NCBI RefSeq assembly: GCF_003285015.1
Contig: NZ_QMFB01000004.1
Span: 248,001-312,000, forward strand
Direction of reading: 5' to 3'
From: Paenibacillus contaminans
GTDB taxonomy: Bacteria > Bacillota > Bacilli > Paenibacillales > NBRC-103111
Length of the DNA: 64,000 nt
Shown here: piece by piece, positions 63,438 to 64,000 of the stretch
Numbering within the stretch: position 1 is the first letter of the stretch
Layout: the number at the start of each line of letters is the position of its first letter
Translations under genes and position numbers: made by a program
Notes under the pieces: model-generated
What the model was told of the DNA's origin: nothing
Database searches by the model: none
The model's input: the letters and a program-made list of their open reading frames with translations, nothing else

Positions 63438-63857
63438 TTTTTCCTCCAATGTAATTTCTTCATTCAGAAGCCTTCGTCAAACAAACCGTCCGAAAGCTCA
63501 CTTGGCTTATCCTAACATTAGAACACACCTACATCGTCCTAATCCCCTCCCCTAAACAAAGAAGACGCAGCTTTTAAAAAACATACAATCTACTGCTAGT
63601 TTCGTGTTTCATTTTTATGAGTGCGTTACACATCGAGTACACGGCTGTTTTGACCGTACGAGCTAAAATAGAACTGTCCCCAAAGGAAACGGCAACAAAT
63701 AATAGCTGTCCCGCGCGTCTAATCAGAACATGGATATAAACTGCTTTGAACGGGATCAAACAAGTAAGCCTTGAAACGCAAAAGCGCCTTTCAATGAAAT
63801 CATGTTCTTTGTCACCTGAATAGTCCGAGCGTGCGAGCAACTATCTTATGCGGAGCC
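63438..63857. other. Stretch without a recognisable gene
   Basis: Open frames here (for example 63574-63840 on the minus strand) lack ribosome sites and family features. Nothing else seen. Confidence 0.4.
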
Positions 63858-64000
63858 TCAATTGGACATTTTCCAGCCTCCTGTTTGTTGCTGCAAATGC
63901 CAAAGCCGAGCGTACAAGCCTCGCTGTGCCAGCAAATCCGAATGGGTTCCTTGCTCAATGATACATCCGTTGTCTAACACGACAATGTTATCCGCGTTTT
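63858..64000 (-). CDS. ABC exporter, C-terminal end only (window edge)
   Basis: The minus strand encodes [40 protein letters not shown] and WKMSN, then a stop at 63858. This is the end of the nucleotide-binding domain after the H-loop in MsbA/MdlB-type fused exporters. Everything upstream lies outside the window, so the function cannot be refined. Confidence 0.8.
   Translation of the reverse strand, partial: NADNIVVLDNGCIIEQGTHSDLLAQRGLYARLWHLQQQTGGWKMSN

Noticed and set aside
63574..63840. 88-codon minus-strand ORF
   Set aside because: No ribosome site, no family features, unusual composition; probably chance.

Overview
The window reads as part of a Bacillota chromosome, most likely Paenibacillus or a close relative. 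The signs are very long secreted polysaccharide-lyase-like proteins, S-layer (SLH) anchors, LplB/YtcP-type sugar permeases without their own ATPase, membrane-bound two-TM AraC regulators of the YesN type, strong Shine-Dalgarno sites and unusually many TTG/GTG starts. No rRNA, tRNA or CRISPR array was seen.

Layout. 1-7.7 kb: a partial MarR regulator, then a Bce-type antimicrobial-peptide sensing and detoxification module (response regulator, kinase, ABC ATPase, permease) and an SLH-anchored beta-lactamase-fold hydrolase whose promoter shares a box of about 50 bp with the bceAB-type promoter. 7.8-42.3 kb: a glycan-utilisation island built from two diverged copies of one module. Copy A (7.8-21.8 kb) has a heparinase II/III-like lyase, an EamA transporter, two permeases, a solute-binding lipoprotein, an AraC sensor-regulator and an M14 peptidase. 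Copy B (22.1-40.1 kb) has an AraC sensor-regulator, M14 peptidase, two permeases, a solute-binding lipoprotein, a cupin-AraC regulator, a Gfo/Idh/MocA oxidoreductase, an SLH-anchored cohesin protein and a lyase carrying cohesin plus dockerin. A 2-hydroxyacid dehydrogenase, a TIM-barrel isomerase and a divergent AraC regulator follow. 43.5-52.6 kb: an accessory stretch with decayed genes (polysaccharide deacetylase tail, histidine phosphatase, IS110 transposase, FosB-like start, IS605-like end), a VOC/AraC pair, a LuxR-type response regulator and membrane kinase flanking a 40-aa ORF, and small proteins. 52.6-62 kb: a truncated SDR, a 2212-aa heparinase-like protein with duplicated carbohydrate-binding and Ig modules, and its likely regulator, a GntR DNA-binding domain fused to a cytoplasmic solute-binding domain. 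62-64 kb: debris, a VOC pseudogene and the end of an ABC exporter.

How the parts fit. Secreted lyases would cut an acidic polysaccharide, the lipoproteins and permeases would import the products (the ATPase must be encoded elsewhere), and the oxidoreductases and isomerase would process them. Four transcription units share one promoter architecture (-35 TTTAC[C/G], -10 TAT[C/G]AT) in two operator classes, matching two paralogous AraC sensors. CcpA-type cre sites lie in several leaders.

Most notable observations: a cohesin/dockerin/SLH surface-docking set; a lyase whose promoter and N terminus were copied from the neighbouring lipoprotein gene, with the lipobox cysteine lost; an IS605-type element inserted exactly at the start codon of one AraC sensor, with the empty site reconstructable from the paralogue; and the GntR-SBP fusion with three ACATGTACGT-type palindromes before the large lyase.
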